Source: a virus
DNA: 29,087 bases
Reading direction: 5' to 3' (one strand)
Virus record (IMG/VR): IMGVR_UViG_3300034073_003589
Span: 1-29,087 of that record
The notes beneath the pieces were generated by a model. That model saw only the letters and a program-made list of their open reading frames with translations. It was not told the DNA's origin and made no database searches. Within the stretch, counting starts at the first letter, position 1. Every line of letters begins with the position of its first letter. This document shows positions 23,313 through 29,087 of the stretch, in pieces. Made by a program: the position numbers and the translations under genes.

Positions 23313-23932
23313 GGGTTTTGGCCTTCGCTCAAACTTTTTTCTAGGTCCTGGTAAAAATCTCGCCAATAACCTTCGCTAAATTTTCTGGTTCGCTCCCATT
23401 TCATCACAAGTTCCCAGACTTCGCCTTTTTTTTCCTGAATCTGATTAAGCACTGGGGTTTTGTTTTTTTTCGGAACCCATTCTTTGTGCTCACTTTCATC
23501 AAACGACAAACGCTCAAAAATGTTTGAAAGCGAGTAATTCCACATCGGAAATTTTTCCCATCTTATTCCTCTGAAGATTTTTTGACCGATTTCGCAATGA
23601 CACCGAATAAAAGCTTTTTGACCGCCAATTTTTTTCTTCAAGGTATTCACGCCAGAATCGCCGCACCAGTGACACTCATTTTCTGGCCGCACAAATTTGT
23701 CATCGATCCCCACGTTGCGGTAATACTCGCGCATACCAGCTTCAATGATGTCTTTTGGTAGCGGAGCGGTTTTAAAGCTGATTAGAAAATGCGTGATGAT
23801 CGACGCAAATTGTTTTGCAGAAAGCTTAACAAGCGCGTTGTAAATCAATTTTGTCCGCTCGTTTGAATAAGCCTTTTCCCCAAAAGTGGCATGAAGCCTG
23901 GACATTTGAGTTTGAAATTCTTCAAGGTTCAT
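23309..23932 (-). CDS. Replication protein with a zinc-finger-like motif (helicase-loader-like)
   Basis: 207 residues. After a helical N-terminal third (LEEFQTQMSRLHATFGEKAYSNERTKLIYNALVKL) there is ECHWCGDSG ... FIRCHCEIG, a C-x2-C plus C-x-C arrangement that should bind zinc. The rest is helical and charged, with no P-loop. It follows the initiator gene with an ATGA overlap, the usual place of a helicase loader or its partner, and the N-terminus recalls loader proteins that lost or never had the ATPase part. The function is inferred from position and the zinc motif. Confidence 0.55.
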   Translation of the reverse strand: MNLEEFQTQMSRLHATFGEKAYSNERTKLIYNALVKLSAKQFASIITHFLISFKTAPLPKDIIEAGMREYYRNVGIDDKFVRPENECHWCGDSGVNTLKKKIGGQKAFIRCHCEIGQKIFRGIRWEKFPMWNYSLSNIFERLSFDESEHKEWVPKKNKTPVLNQIQEKKGEVWELVMKWERTRKFSEGYWRDFYQDLEKSLSEGQNP

Positions 23933-24684
23933 TTGTTTTTCTCGCTTTCGATTTCATTCCAAAAAGATTTCCAATCGAAACCTTTTTTTTCTTCGATCAA
24001 TTCGGGTTTTAACCAATCTTCAAAATCTTCAAGCCAGTTGTGCAGGAAAGGAATGTATTTACGCTCGGTGCCTTCTCGCTGGTGGTAATCAGCAAAGTTT
24101 TTGACCGCAACCTTTAGGTTTTCAAATTCTTCTTGGGTTTTTATTTTTTCCGACAGCGCAATCATGGCTCGGTTTTTTTTCTGAAAATTCGGGTAGTCGT
24201 TAATTACCGAAAGGTAATTAAACCTAAACCTGTTTTCCTGTCGCTGTGCGTCTGAAATTTGGTTTTGGTGCTTATAATTATCTTTATCCTTTTCCTTTTC
24301 CTTATCTTTATCCTTAGCACCTTGCAAGGGGCTTGGATACCCCTTGGATACCCCATATTTTTTAAGAAGATTCATCACCGAAAGATGTACTTTGTTGTTC
24401 GGGTTTAAATCCGACACTCCGCATCCATACTGAAATTCGATGAACCCCGAAATCCAAATTTTATCGCTTTTCACAAAAAATAGACGATCCCCGAAGTTTG
24501 ATTTAAGATCATCGACCGTCACTTTTTGGTTAACGAAATGGGACAGCGTTTCCATATCTAAATCCCAAAAACCTGCGTGATCGCATTTATCGCAAAGATA
24601 CCGCCAGGTTTCCTTCATGGTTGGGTTTAGTTTTCTAAACCACCCCTTTTCCCATATACAGGTATCCGTAAAGCGTTTCGCCAT
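23929..24684 (-). CDS. Replication initiator / replisome organiser with internal repeats
   Basis: 251 residues. The N-terminus (KRFTDTCIWEKGWFRKLNPTMKETWRYLCDKCDHAGFWDLD) is the winged-helix opening seen in phage initiator proteins, where F-x-D-T-x-I-W-E-K-x-W-F-R-K-L is recurrent. A Lys/Asp/Glu linker (about residues 123-138, KDKDKEKEKDKD) follows, then a helical C-terminal part (NYLSVINDYPNFQKKNRAMIALSEKIKTQEEFENLKVAVKNF) that resembles DnaD/helicase-loading regions. The gene itself carries two GGGGTATCCAA repeats beside a purine tract, so it may contain the origin, as lambda O does. It ends with an ATGA overlap to the loader-like gene. Confidence 0.7.
   Translation of the reverse strand: MAKRFTDTCIWEKGWFRKLNPTMKETWRYLCDKCDHAGFWDLDMETLSHFVNQKVTVDDLKSNFGDRLFFVKSDKIWISGFIEFQYGCGVSDLNPNNKVHLSVMNLLKKYGVSKGYPSPLQGAKDKDKEKEKDKDNYKHQNQISDAQRQENRFRFNYLSVINDYPNFQKKNRAMIALSEKIKTQEEFENLKVAVKNFADYHQREGTERKYIPFLHNWLEDFEDWLKPELIEEKKGFDWKSFWNEIESEKNK
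24278..24316. repeat. Purine-rich (minus) / pyrimidine-rich (plus) tract with 12-base direct repeats
   Basis: TTATCTTTATCC occurs at 24278-24289 and 24302-24313, separated by TTTTCCTTTTCC. It encodes the K/D/E linker. The spacing (24, a multiple of 3) is consistent with protein-driven repetition, but the low melting energy beside the tandem GGGGTATCCAA copies fits an unwinding element. Confidence 0.45.
24333..24354 (-). repeat. Two tandem GGGGTATCCAA repeats inside the initiator gene (iteron candidates)
   Basis: TTGGATACCCC occurs twice on the plus strand (24333-24343, 24344-24354), adjacent and 11 bases apart, about one helical turn. Eleven is not a multiple of three, so the copies encode different residues (GVSK versus GYPS) and the repetition is at DNA level. 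The same motif GGGGTAT-N-CAA is found twice in the control region at 26931-26963. Confidence 0.65.
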
Positions 24685-24761
24685 CAGTTTTTATCCTCGA
24701 TGAAAAAACTCGATATCCGATAAAAAACAAAAACCAAAATCAAAACCCAAACCCAGATCAT
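24684..24761 (-). CDS. 25-residue single-TM peptide
   Basis: Reads MIWVWVLILVFVFYRISS..., a hydrophobic stretch long enough for one membrane span followed by a short charged tail (EDKN). AGGA lies nine bases before the ATG and its stop overlaps the initiator ATG (TGATG), so translation of the two is coupled. Function unknown; it could be a regulator or only a coupling peptide. The gene is small enough that chance cannot be excluded. Confidence 0.4.
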   Translation of the reverse strand: MIWVWVLILVFVFYRISSFFIEDKN

Positions 24762-24763
24762 CT

Positions 24764-25012
24764 TTACATCCTGACTTGAAAAGTTTTTGGCTTTCTAATC
24801 AGAAAAAACCCACGCTCTTGGCAAAAGTTTGATTTCTGATTTAAGCCTGATTGATCCGATCTTAAATCAAACCAATCGGGTTTTTCGCAAGCCTTCCAAA
24901 TCTCAAAGCAAACTTGATCGGGATTTATTGAACGACTCTCCACTCGCAAGCACTGATCAAATGATCTGGCCTGGGCGTGAAGGCCAAGTAAAAAACTAAA
25001 AAGGAATATCAT
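24764..25012 (-). CDS. Small secreted Cys-containing protein
   Basis: 82 residues, overlapping the end of the SSB-like gene by 17 bases. The N-terminus (MIFLFSFLLGLHAQA) is a signal peptide with a likely cleavage after AQA at residue 15, and the mature part has four Cys (21, 35, 42, 64), suggesting disulfides in the periplasm. A secreted product is unusual in an early replication block. No lipobox, so not an Rz1-type spanin. Function is not recognised; host-envelope interference or superinfection exclusion are possibilities. Confidence 0.5.
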   Translation of the reverse strand: MIFLFSFLLGLHAQARSFDQCLRVESRSINPDQVCFEIWKACEKPDWFDLRSDQSGLNQKSNFCQERGFFLIRKPKTFQVRM

Positions 25013-25502
25013 CGTCAGCCCCCGGAGCTAGGTTTTTAACACCTTCTGGACGCTGATAACCTTCGCCATTGTGTTTTTGCTTTGTCAGCTCGTTAAGCTT
25101 CACTGATTTTATTTTTTGCAAATCCTTATAAGTGAGGGCTTGCTTTAACAAAGGCAAAACCGAGTAAGTGGTATCGGTTCCGGTTCCGGTTCGAGTAATT
25201 TTCACAACCGTGGATTCAAGCGGATATTCTTCATTGATTTCTGATAAAAGCCTGTAAACCGTAACCCCTTGCTCGAAAACCATTGCGATAAAATCTTGGT
25301 TTTCTTTTTTCAAAAAATTCACTCGAAACCTAAAGCTTGCACCTTCTGTCCCCTCGGCGACCTCACTTGATTTTCCATTCTCCCATTTAATGAAAAATTC
25401 TTTTATATCCCCTCGAAAAACCCCTTGAACTGATTCCCCATCCTTAAGCTTTAAAAAAAGCTTTGATCCCCCTGTTTCCAAAACATCTTTTCTAAAATTC
25501 AT
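24996..25502 (-). CDS. Single-stranded DNA-binding protein (SSB-like)
   Basis: 168 residues from ATG 25502 (AAGGG upstream); ATG 25517 is an alternative adding five residues. The body is beta-rich and OB-fold-like (KLFLKLKDGESVQGVFRGDIKEFFIKW; FRFRVNFLKKENQDFIAMVFEQGVTVY). The C-terminus ends GADDDIPF, the acidic tip by which bacterial and many phage SSBs dock replication and repair partners. The rest does not look like bacterial SSB, so it is a divergent phage type. It lies between the RecB-like nuclease and the initiator genes. Confidence 0.8.
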   Translation of the reverse strand: MNFRKDVLETGGSKLFLKLKDGESVQGVFRGDIKEFFIKWENGKSSEVAEGTEGASFRFRVNFLKKENQDFIAMVFEQGVTVYRLLSEINEEYPLESTVVKITRTGTGTDTTYSVLPLLKQALTYKDLQKIKSVKLNELTKQKHNGEGYQRPEGVKNLAPGADDDIPF

Positions 25503-25519
25503 TTGATACCCTTTCATGG

Positions 25520-26227
25520 TTATTTAGTTATTTCTTGTAAAACTCTGTGCAAATTCAGTGCTGCTTTAAAGCCCTCAAAATCAAGCTCAAAGTCGGTGAA
25601 TGTTTTAAATTCAAATTGTCCTGATTTTTTATCAAAGCGAATAATAAACCGAGCTGGAAATCTAAAGCCTTTTTCTTCTTCTAAAGCCTGCTGATAAGCA
25701 GCAGTCTGAAATCTCATCTCAGGGTAAATCCCGCTTGATGTTTTAATATCACCAACTCCCAAAACCCCATCGATTTTAGCTACAAAATCACAAGTGCCAG
25801 CATAATAAAATTCTTTTGAGAAAACCCTACGCTCACTTGCAATGACTTTGACATCATGAGCATCAAGCCATTTGTGAAATGCCTCGACACCTTTTTTTGC
25901 TTCATCGGTTTCTAAAATAGGTAGCGTTTGTTTTTTAAAATAACTTTCTGCGTATTGATGAACGTTGGTTCCACTATCGCCTGAAGCTTCCATTTTTCTT
26001 CGATGAGCGGTTTTTGATTCTTTTGCGATAACTTCTAAATCACTCCTTCCGGATTTTAATTGATCAAAAAAATAAGCGCTTGCCATGTTTGCAGACCATT
26101 GAATCAGCATCGGCTTACTAATCACCTGAAGAATTGTCGTGACTCCTGGGACATAGTTCCCATTCCAAGTGTATGCGTCATGAGATTCATCAAATAAAAG
26201 CTCCCCACCATGAATGATTTGACTCAT
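25520..26227 (-). CDS. PD-(D/E)XK exonuclease (RecB/Cas4-like)
   Basis: 235 residues. The N-terminal V-P-G-V-T-T-I-L and helical part are followed by the family's catalytic set: H90 in GTNVHQYAE, E132 in ASERR, D147 in AGTCDF, D160-x-K162 in GDIKTS, and the Q-x-x-A-Y-Q helix after. Such enzymes degrade DNA ends or process recombination intermediates; with the SSB-like protein and RusA they suggest a phage recombination-dependent replication set. No annealing protein (Red beta-like) is recognised nearby. The start overlaps the 45-residue gene (ATGA). Confidence 0.8.
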   Translation of the reverse strand: MSQIIHGGELLFDESHDAYTWNGNYVPGVTTILQVISKPMLIQWSANMASAYFFDQLKSGRSDLEVIAKESKTAHRRKMEASGDSGTNVHQYAESYFKKQTLPILETDEAKKGVEAFHKWLDAHDVKVIASERRVFSKEFYYAGTCDFVAKIDGVLGVGDIKTSSGIYPEMRFQTAAYQQALEEEKGFRFPARFIIRFDKKSGQFEFKTFTDFELDFEGFKAALNLHRVLQEITK

Positions 26228-26361
26228 TCTTCATCCCCTTTATTATTCATTTCCTCTTGATACTGAATGACATTCATCTGCATCACTTCATCAAATGTCG
26301 TGACTTCAACTTTCGCCACATTGGGATGAAGCCTTAAAAGCCACACTAAAAAATCAATCAT
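26224..26361 (-). CDS. 45-residue hypothetical protein
   Basis: MIDFLVWLLRLHPNVAKVEV..., ending in an acidic tail (NNKGDEE), with GGAG eight bases before ATG 26361. The start follows the upstream stop closely and the stop overlaps the exonuclease ATG. The helical first segment is amphipathic. No family recognised. Spacing and a good ribosome binding site support translation. Confidence 0.5.
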   Translation of the reverse strand: MIDFLVWLLRLHPNVAKVEVTTFDEVMQMNVIQYQEEMNNKGDEE

Positions 26362-26371
26362 TTAAAATCTC

Positions 26372-26611
26372 CTAATGAGCCTTTTCTTCAGCCCATTCGG
26401 TAATCTCAAAAAGTAAGGGCTTTGCGATCACATCGGTCACATCAATAAGGTCTGGCATTCCAGGCACATCAAGTTTTAAATAAACTTTTAAAGATTCTGT
26501 CTCGGCGCCAAAGGATTTTTTAGTCCCAAATTCATGATCAAATGAACAATCGACTTTTTTAAAATCAATCTCCACGTCGTAGAACTCGTCGTAATTAAGA
26601 ATGAGATTCAA
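26372..26611 (-). CDS. Hypothetical protein
   Basis: 79 residues from TTG 26611 with GGGGG six bases upstream. Acidic, with beta strands (ILNYDEFYDVEIDFKKVD; SLKVYLKLDVPGMPDLIDVTDVI) and a C-terminal helix (LLFEITEWAEEKAH). No family recognised. Second gene of the early operon, downstream of the putative regulator. Confidence 0.5.
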   Translation of the reverse strand: MNLILNYDEFYDVEIDFKKVDCSFDHEFGTKKSFGAETESLKVYLKLDVPGMPDLIDVTDVIAKPLLFEITEWAEEKAH

Positions 26612-26636
26612 TTTTTACCCCCAGTTCAATTTTGTT

Positions 26637-26855
26637 TTAGTCGATTAAAAACCCGTCTTTTTGAATTTCTTCTAACAAGATGCTGGCAAAAATCTGCTTT
26701 GGAGTTGAAACATACCGATTTTTGATGATGAGTTGCGCCGCTGTCGCTGAAACCCCTCGGCTCACAAGCCTGATAAAAGCTTGCTTTTCACCTATGGTTT
26801 TCGCCCACTGCACAACACTGGATTTTAAATCCCGCTCACTGATTTGGTTTTGCAT
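26637..26855 (-). CDS. Putative HTH transcription regulator, likely leaderless
   Basis: 72 residues. The central part (EKQAFIRLVSRGVSATAAQLIIKNRYVSTPKQIFASILLEEI) has the A-x5-G-V-S-x-x-x-A layout of a helix-turn-helix, followed by a R-Y-x-S-x-P-K turn as in small Cro/repressor-like proteins. No ribosome binding site precedes ATG 26855. A promoter -10 (TATAAA) ends seven bases before it, so transcription should start at or next to the A of ATG, giving a leaderless mRNA, as for lambda cI. First gene of the early operon, beside the tandem repeats, which it may bind. Confidence 0.6.
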   Translation of the reverse strand: MQNQISERDLKSSVVQWAKTIGEKQAFIRLVSRGVSATAAQLIIKNRYVSTPKQIFASILLEEIQKDGFLID

Positions 26856-26862
26856 GCTGTTG

Positions 26863-26890
26863 TTTATATCTATGTTTTATTTAAAGTAAA
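26863..26890 (-). promoter_or_regulatory. Early promoter, minus strand
   Basis: -35 TTTACT (26885-26890; 4 of 6), 16-base spacer, -10 TATAAA (26863-26868; 5 of 6). The start would coincide with ATG 26855, giving a leaderless message. The boxes are in an AT-rich segment, so some chance similarity is expected. Confidence 0.5.
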
Positions 26891-26918
26891 GAAATAAAAC
26901 AATAAAAGTCATTTTGTG

Positions 26919-26959
26919 CAAATTTGAAATGGGGTATTCAAATTTGAAAATGGGGTATA
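26919..26959. repeat. Two tandem repeats containing CAAATTTG and GGGGTAT
   Basis: Unit CAAATTTGAAATGGGGTATT (20 bases) then CAAATTTGAAAATGGGGTATA (21 bases), followed by CAAAAC, which continues the pattern. CAAATTTG is a palindrome. The GGGGTAT-N-CAA core recurs in the initiator gene at 24333-24354. Lies 29 bases upstream of the -35, a position for activator, repressor or initiator binding. Confidence 0.7.
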
Positions 26960-27034
26960 CAAAACCTACAAAAACCCCCATTTAGTACGACTTAAACAAA
27001 TCAGAACCAAAAAAAGAACAAATAAGTCTTAAAT

Positions 27035-27068
27035 AAAAAAAACCCTGCAAAGAGATTCCTTGCAGGGT
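27035..27068 (-). terminator. Rho-independent terminator, minus strand
   Basis: Stem ACCCTGCAA (27042-27050) / TTGCAGGGT (27060-27068), nine perfect pairs, nine-base loop, followed on the minus strand by eight T (27042-27035). It ends the tail transcript coming from the right and insulates the early operon. Confidence 0.88.
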
Positions 27069-27157
27069 CTATGAAACTGGTGGTTTTAAATCCTTACGCT
27101 TGTGGAGCTGTCTCGTCAACTGCAACTCGCTCTTAAACGACACTTGGTCCGTTATTT

Positions 27158-27844
27158 TTACCAGTAAACGATAAGTTTACCAGATCCACCAGCACCTGAA
27201 GATGGGGTATCCCCTAAAGCACCGCCACCGCCTGCTCCCGAGTTAGCCGCTGCGCTACCGCCTGGCGCATCTCCACCGTTACCGCCTGGTCCGGCTTGCC
27301 CACCACCTGAGTTAGCCCCTTTTTGATATAACACTGTACCATTGCCAAACCTTCTAATAACACTAGCCTCGTAAGGTTCATTTACAAGAGGTGTCCCTAG
27401 CCCCGCCGGGACCCAAGCTCTTCCACCTATAAATTCAACAAAATTGCCAAAATTTGTTGGCTGTCCTAAATTAGCTCCGTCAATAGACCTTGCTGCGCCA
27501 CCGCTTCCAATAACCACAGAAATGCTAGTCCCTGGCGTAACTGGGACCGCCACAAGAGACGCAGGAGCACTGCCTCCTTGATAGTAGTCTGGAACAACTC
27601 CTGAACCACTAGTGGCCTTATAACCACTACTGCCACCACCATATCCAAGGACAAAAACAGAAAAAATATTTTCAGGAACTAAAAATGTTCCATTAGATAA
27701 AAATTCTTGAGAGTTTAAACCAGCTAGGTCGATCAGAGCGTTAATGTTTGCGCCTATTTTGTTAAACAACGCCTCCGTTAGAGGCGCATCGCTTGCAATT
27801 TCAGCGTCATTCATTTTTGCAATGTTACTTGGAATATCAGCCAT
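27158..27844 (-). CDS. Glycine-rich tail tip adhesin
   Basis: 228 residues. N-terminal helical part (MADIPSNIAKMNDAEIASDAPLTEALFNKIGANINALIDL) typical of fibre attachment. From about residue 50 a glycine-rich beta repeat (NGTFLVPENIFSVFVLGYGGGSSG; PVTPGTSISVVIGSGG; FGNFVEFIGG) ends in GAGGSGKLIVYW. The P-x-x-[IV]-x-x-V-F-V-L-G-x-G-G-G start and K-L-I-V-Y-W end match the glycine-rich phage tail fibre/adhesin family, related in style to T4-type gp38 adhesins that bind outer-membrane proteins. It is the last gene before a strong terminator. Confidence 0.8.
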   Translation of the reverse strand: MADIPSNIAKMNDAEIASDAPLTEALFNKIGANINALIDLAGLNSQEFLSNGTFLVPENIFSVFVLGYGGGSSGYKATSGSGVVPDYYQGGSAPASLVAVPVTPGTSISVVIGSGGAARSIDGANLGQPTNFGNFVEFIGGRAWVPAGLGTPLVNEPYEASVIRRFGNGTVLYQKGANSGGGQAGPGGNGGDAPGGSAAANSGAGGGGALGDTPSSGAGGSGKLIVYW

Positions 27845-27855
27845 ATAAAATCCCC

Positions 27856-29087
27856 TTAGAGCATTTTGTAAGTTGACCCGCCATCGGCAAAGTCTGTGTT
27901 TCTCATATAACCATAGACAAGCTTTTGCGAGGCAGTTGTGTCAACATCATCATAGTGAGAAAACTCTAAAACATCTCCAACCGCAGGAGTTGAGCTCAAA
28001 GCTGGATCAACTGTGACTGAGTTTGAACTTGGAGTTGTTAGCACTGAATCTTCGCTTAAGCTAAAATCATTTTTTCTGACAACCACTGACGGGCTTTCAA
28101 TGTTGATCCACTTTCGATACTCTTGCGCATCAAACTTTGCAGAAAAGCTTTCTTCAATAACAAAAGATGACCCGCTTGATGCTGATCGAATTTTTGAAGA
28201 TGGAGAAATCAAAGCATAACGAGCGGTAGGATCATCTTGCGTATCGACTAATTCAAGCTCAATATCGCCAGTTTTAAAATTGATACTTTTATTTTGAATC
28301 TCGTAAAACCTTGGACCAAAGCTTTTTTGACCTGATTTGGTGTCAGGCAAAGGGATGTCGCTTGAATCGACAATAATAATATCGCCAATCTCAGAGCTAA
28401 AACCTGCGTCAAACAATGTCGATAGAGTTAAAACTTCGGCCGCAAATTTGTAGCGTTTAAGCTTTCGATTGGATTGCTGAAGGGCTATGTTATCCCCTGA
28501 CAAGAAATCTCTCATACCAAGGGATTCAATTGTTAAAGTCTTATTTCCAGCTTTAATCTGATTTTTAGAGTCTTGTGCAATGTTAATGACAGCACTTTTA
28601 AATTTTTCAGGATTTAAAATATCTTGCTCATATTTGTAAACAACCTCGTTAAAAAACTGAGCTGAGATGGATCTTCTGATTTTAGCCCTTGATGCTTTTT
28701 TGATGTTGTTTGAATTTAATGTTGTGATGTTCTCGCCAGGAATTGGGCCGATTGTGTAACCAACTGACGCCTTGGTTTGTCTTGGGATACTAAAACAAGC
28801 AATCGGCAAATATATTTGTCGATCTAAAAACTCTCTTGCGTTTTCAATTGTTTCCACAAGCCTAAAGTCATACTCTTCATTGGATAAAAACCTTGAAAGT
28901 AAAAGCTCATGTTCATCAACATCAATTTCATCGGCTCCCATTTGGCACCCATCGGGAAGGGTGTCATAGCGTGACCTAAACGACGCCACGGCTGACGTCA
29001 TCGTTTCATCGGCAAGAGCCGATCCACCGACCACCAAATAAGTCCCTTGATCGATGACTTGAATATCTTCAATTTCTCTTAATGTGA
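27856..29087 (-). CDS. Tail hub / baseplate-like protein (partial, 5' end beyond the right edge)
   Basis: 410 codons visible; the frame is open to the right edge, so the TTG at 29037 is internal and not a start. The sequence begins in mid-domain (LREIEDIQVIDQGTYLVVGGSALAD). It has acidic and helical segments (DEHELLLSRFLSNEEYDFRLVETIENAREFLDRQIYLPIACFSI) and a C-terminal beta-rich part (FSHYDDVDTTASQKLVYGYMRNTDFADGGSTYKML). The size and place before a tail adhesin fit a tail hub or central tip protein. I could not recognise a specific family. Confidence 0.55.
   Translation of the reverse strand, partial: TLREIEDIQVIDQGTYLVVGGSALADETMTSAVASFRSRYDTLPDGCQMGADEIDVDEHELLLSRFLSNEEYDFRLVETIENAREFLDRQIYLPIACFSIPRQTKASVGYTIGPIPGENITTLNSNNIKKASRAKIRRSISAQFFNEVVYKYEQDILNPEKFKSAVINIAQDSKNQIKAGNKTLTIESLGMRDFLSGDNIALQQSNRKLKRYKFAAEVLTLSTLFDAGFSSEIGDIIIVDSSDIPLPDTKSGQKSFGPRFYEIQNKSINFKTGDIELELVDTQDDPTARYALISPSSKIRSASSGSSFVIEESFSAKFDAQEYRKWINIESPSVVVRKNDFSLSEDSVLTTPSSNSVTVDPALSSTPAVGDVLEFSHYDDVDTTASQKLVYGYMRNTDFADGGSTYKML

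Larger units (their letters stand above)
26856..27157. other. Intergenic control region (302 bases)
   Basis: AT-rich gap between the tail adhesin gene and the early operon. It holds, from right to left, a stretch without a convincing gene (27069-27157), a minus-strand terminator, about 70 bases of A-rich DNA without a clear signal, two tandem repeats (26919-26959) and a minus-strand promoter. It is the best candidate for the early promoter/operator and possibly an origin. Confidence 0.7.

Noticed and set aside
24266-24320. CRISPR-like or microsatellite array in the K/D/E tract
   Set aside because: Repeat units are short and codon-phased; no spacers.
26950-27040. tRNA or small RNA in the A-rich intergenic DNA
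   Set aside because: No cloverleaf or stable stem apart from the terminator at 27042-27068.
27069-27157. Short minus-strand frame reading ERVAVDETAPQA between the adhesin stop and the terminator
   Set aside because: Protein-like, but only 12 codons after a stop, with no start codon or ribosome binding site.
27198-27215. GGGGTATCCCC in the glycine-rich gene, similar to the iteron core
   Set aside because: Lacks the N-CAA part and is explained by the codons of the adhesin.

Overview
The window is a contiguous piece of a tailed bacteriophage genome (Caudoviricetes). It is most likely a siphovirus: there is a complete terminase-head-tail module with a tail tube protein, paired tail assembly chaperones and a tape measure, and no recognisable contractile sheath gene. 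The DNA is AT-rich. Genes are packed with ATGA, GTGA and TAATG overlaps and use strong GGAGG/GGGGG ribosome binding sites. The host cannot be named from the sequence. No integrase, lysin, tRNA or CRISPR array was seen.

Almost everything is on the minus strand, so the text below reads from high to low coordinates. From the right edge to 27158 are two tail genes: a hub-like protein cut by the edge and a glycine-rich tip adhesin. A minus-strand terminator follows (27035-27068). The 26856-27157 control region holds a likely leaderless promoter and a pair of tandem repeats. The early operon (26855 to about 22057) encodes a small putative regulator, a RecB-like PD-(D/E)XK nuclease, an SSB-like protein ending in DDDIPF, a replication initiator with a helicase-loader-like partner, a RusA-type resolvase, several small unknowns, and an 18-codon stub matching the N-terminus of a D12-class adenine methyltransferase. 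One plus-strand membrane/coiled-coil gene (21803-22060) interrupts the layout. The late operon then runs: metallophosphoesterase, two small unknowns, ParB-like protein, terminase small and large subunits, portal, two morphogenesis proteins, scaffold, major capsid protein. Next come a long cassette of fibre/decoration proteins (9113-13899), head-tail connectors, tail terminator, tail tube, chaperones G and GT joined by a -1 frameshift at A AAA AAG, tape measure, a distal tail protein, a GIY-YIG homing endonuclease, and a large tail fibre open at base 1.

Tail genes lie at both ends on the same strand, so the two ends probably belong to one tail module of a larger, circularly permuted or concatemeric genome. 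The ends do not join cleanly to each other, so sequence is missing between them.

The most interesting signals are these: (1) GGGGTAT-N-CAA repeats shared between the early control region and the inside of the replication gene, which suggests a lambda-like origin inside an initiator gene; (2) a candidate plus-strand small RNA with promoter-like boxes, two hairpins and a terminator, antisense to the leader of the scaffold/capsid mRNA; (3) a tail fibre gene with no ATG/GTG/TTG before codon 107, apparently starting at ATC directly after a homing endonuclease gene; (4) the methyltransferase stub whose HGGK codons now serve as the ribosome binding site of the next gene; (5) the programmed frameshift.
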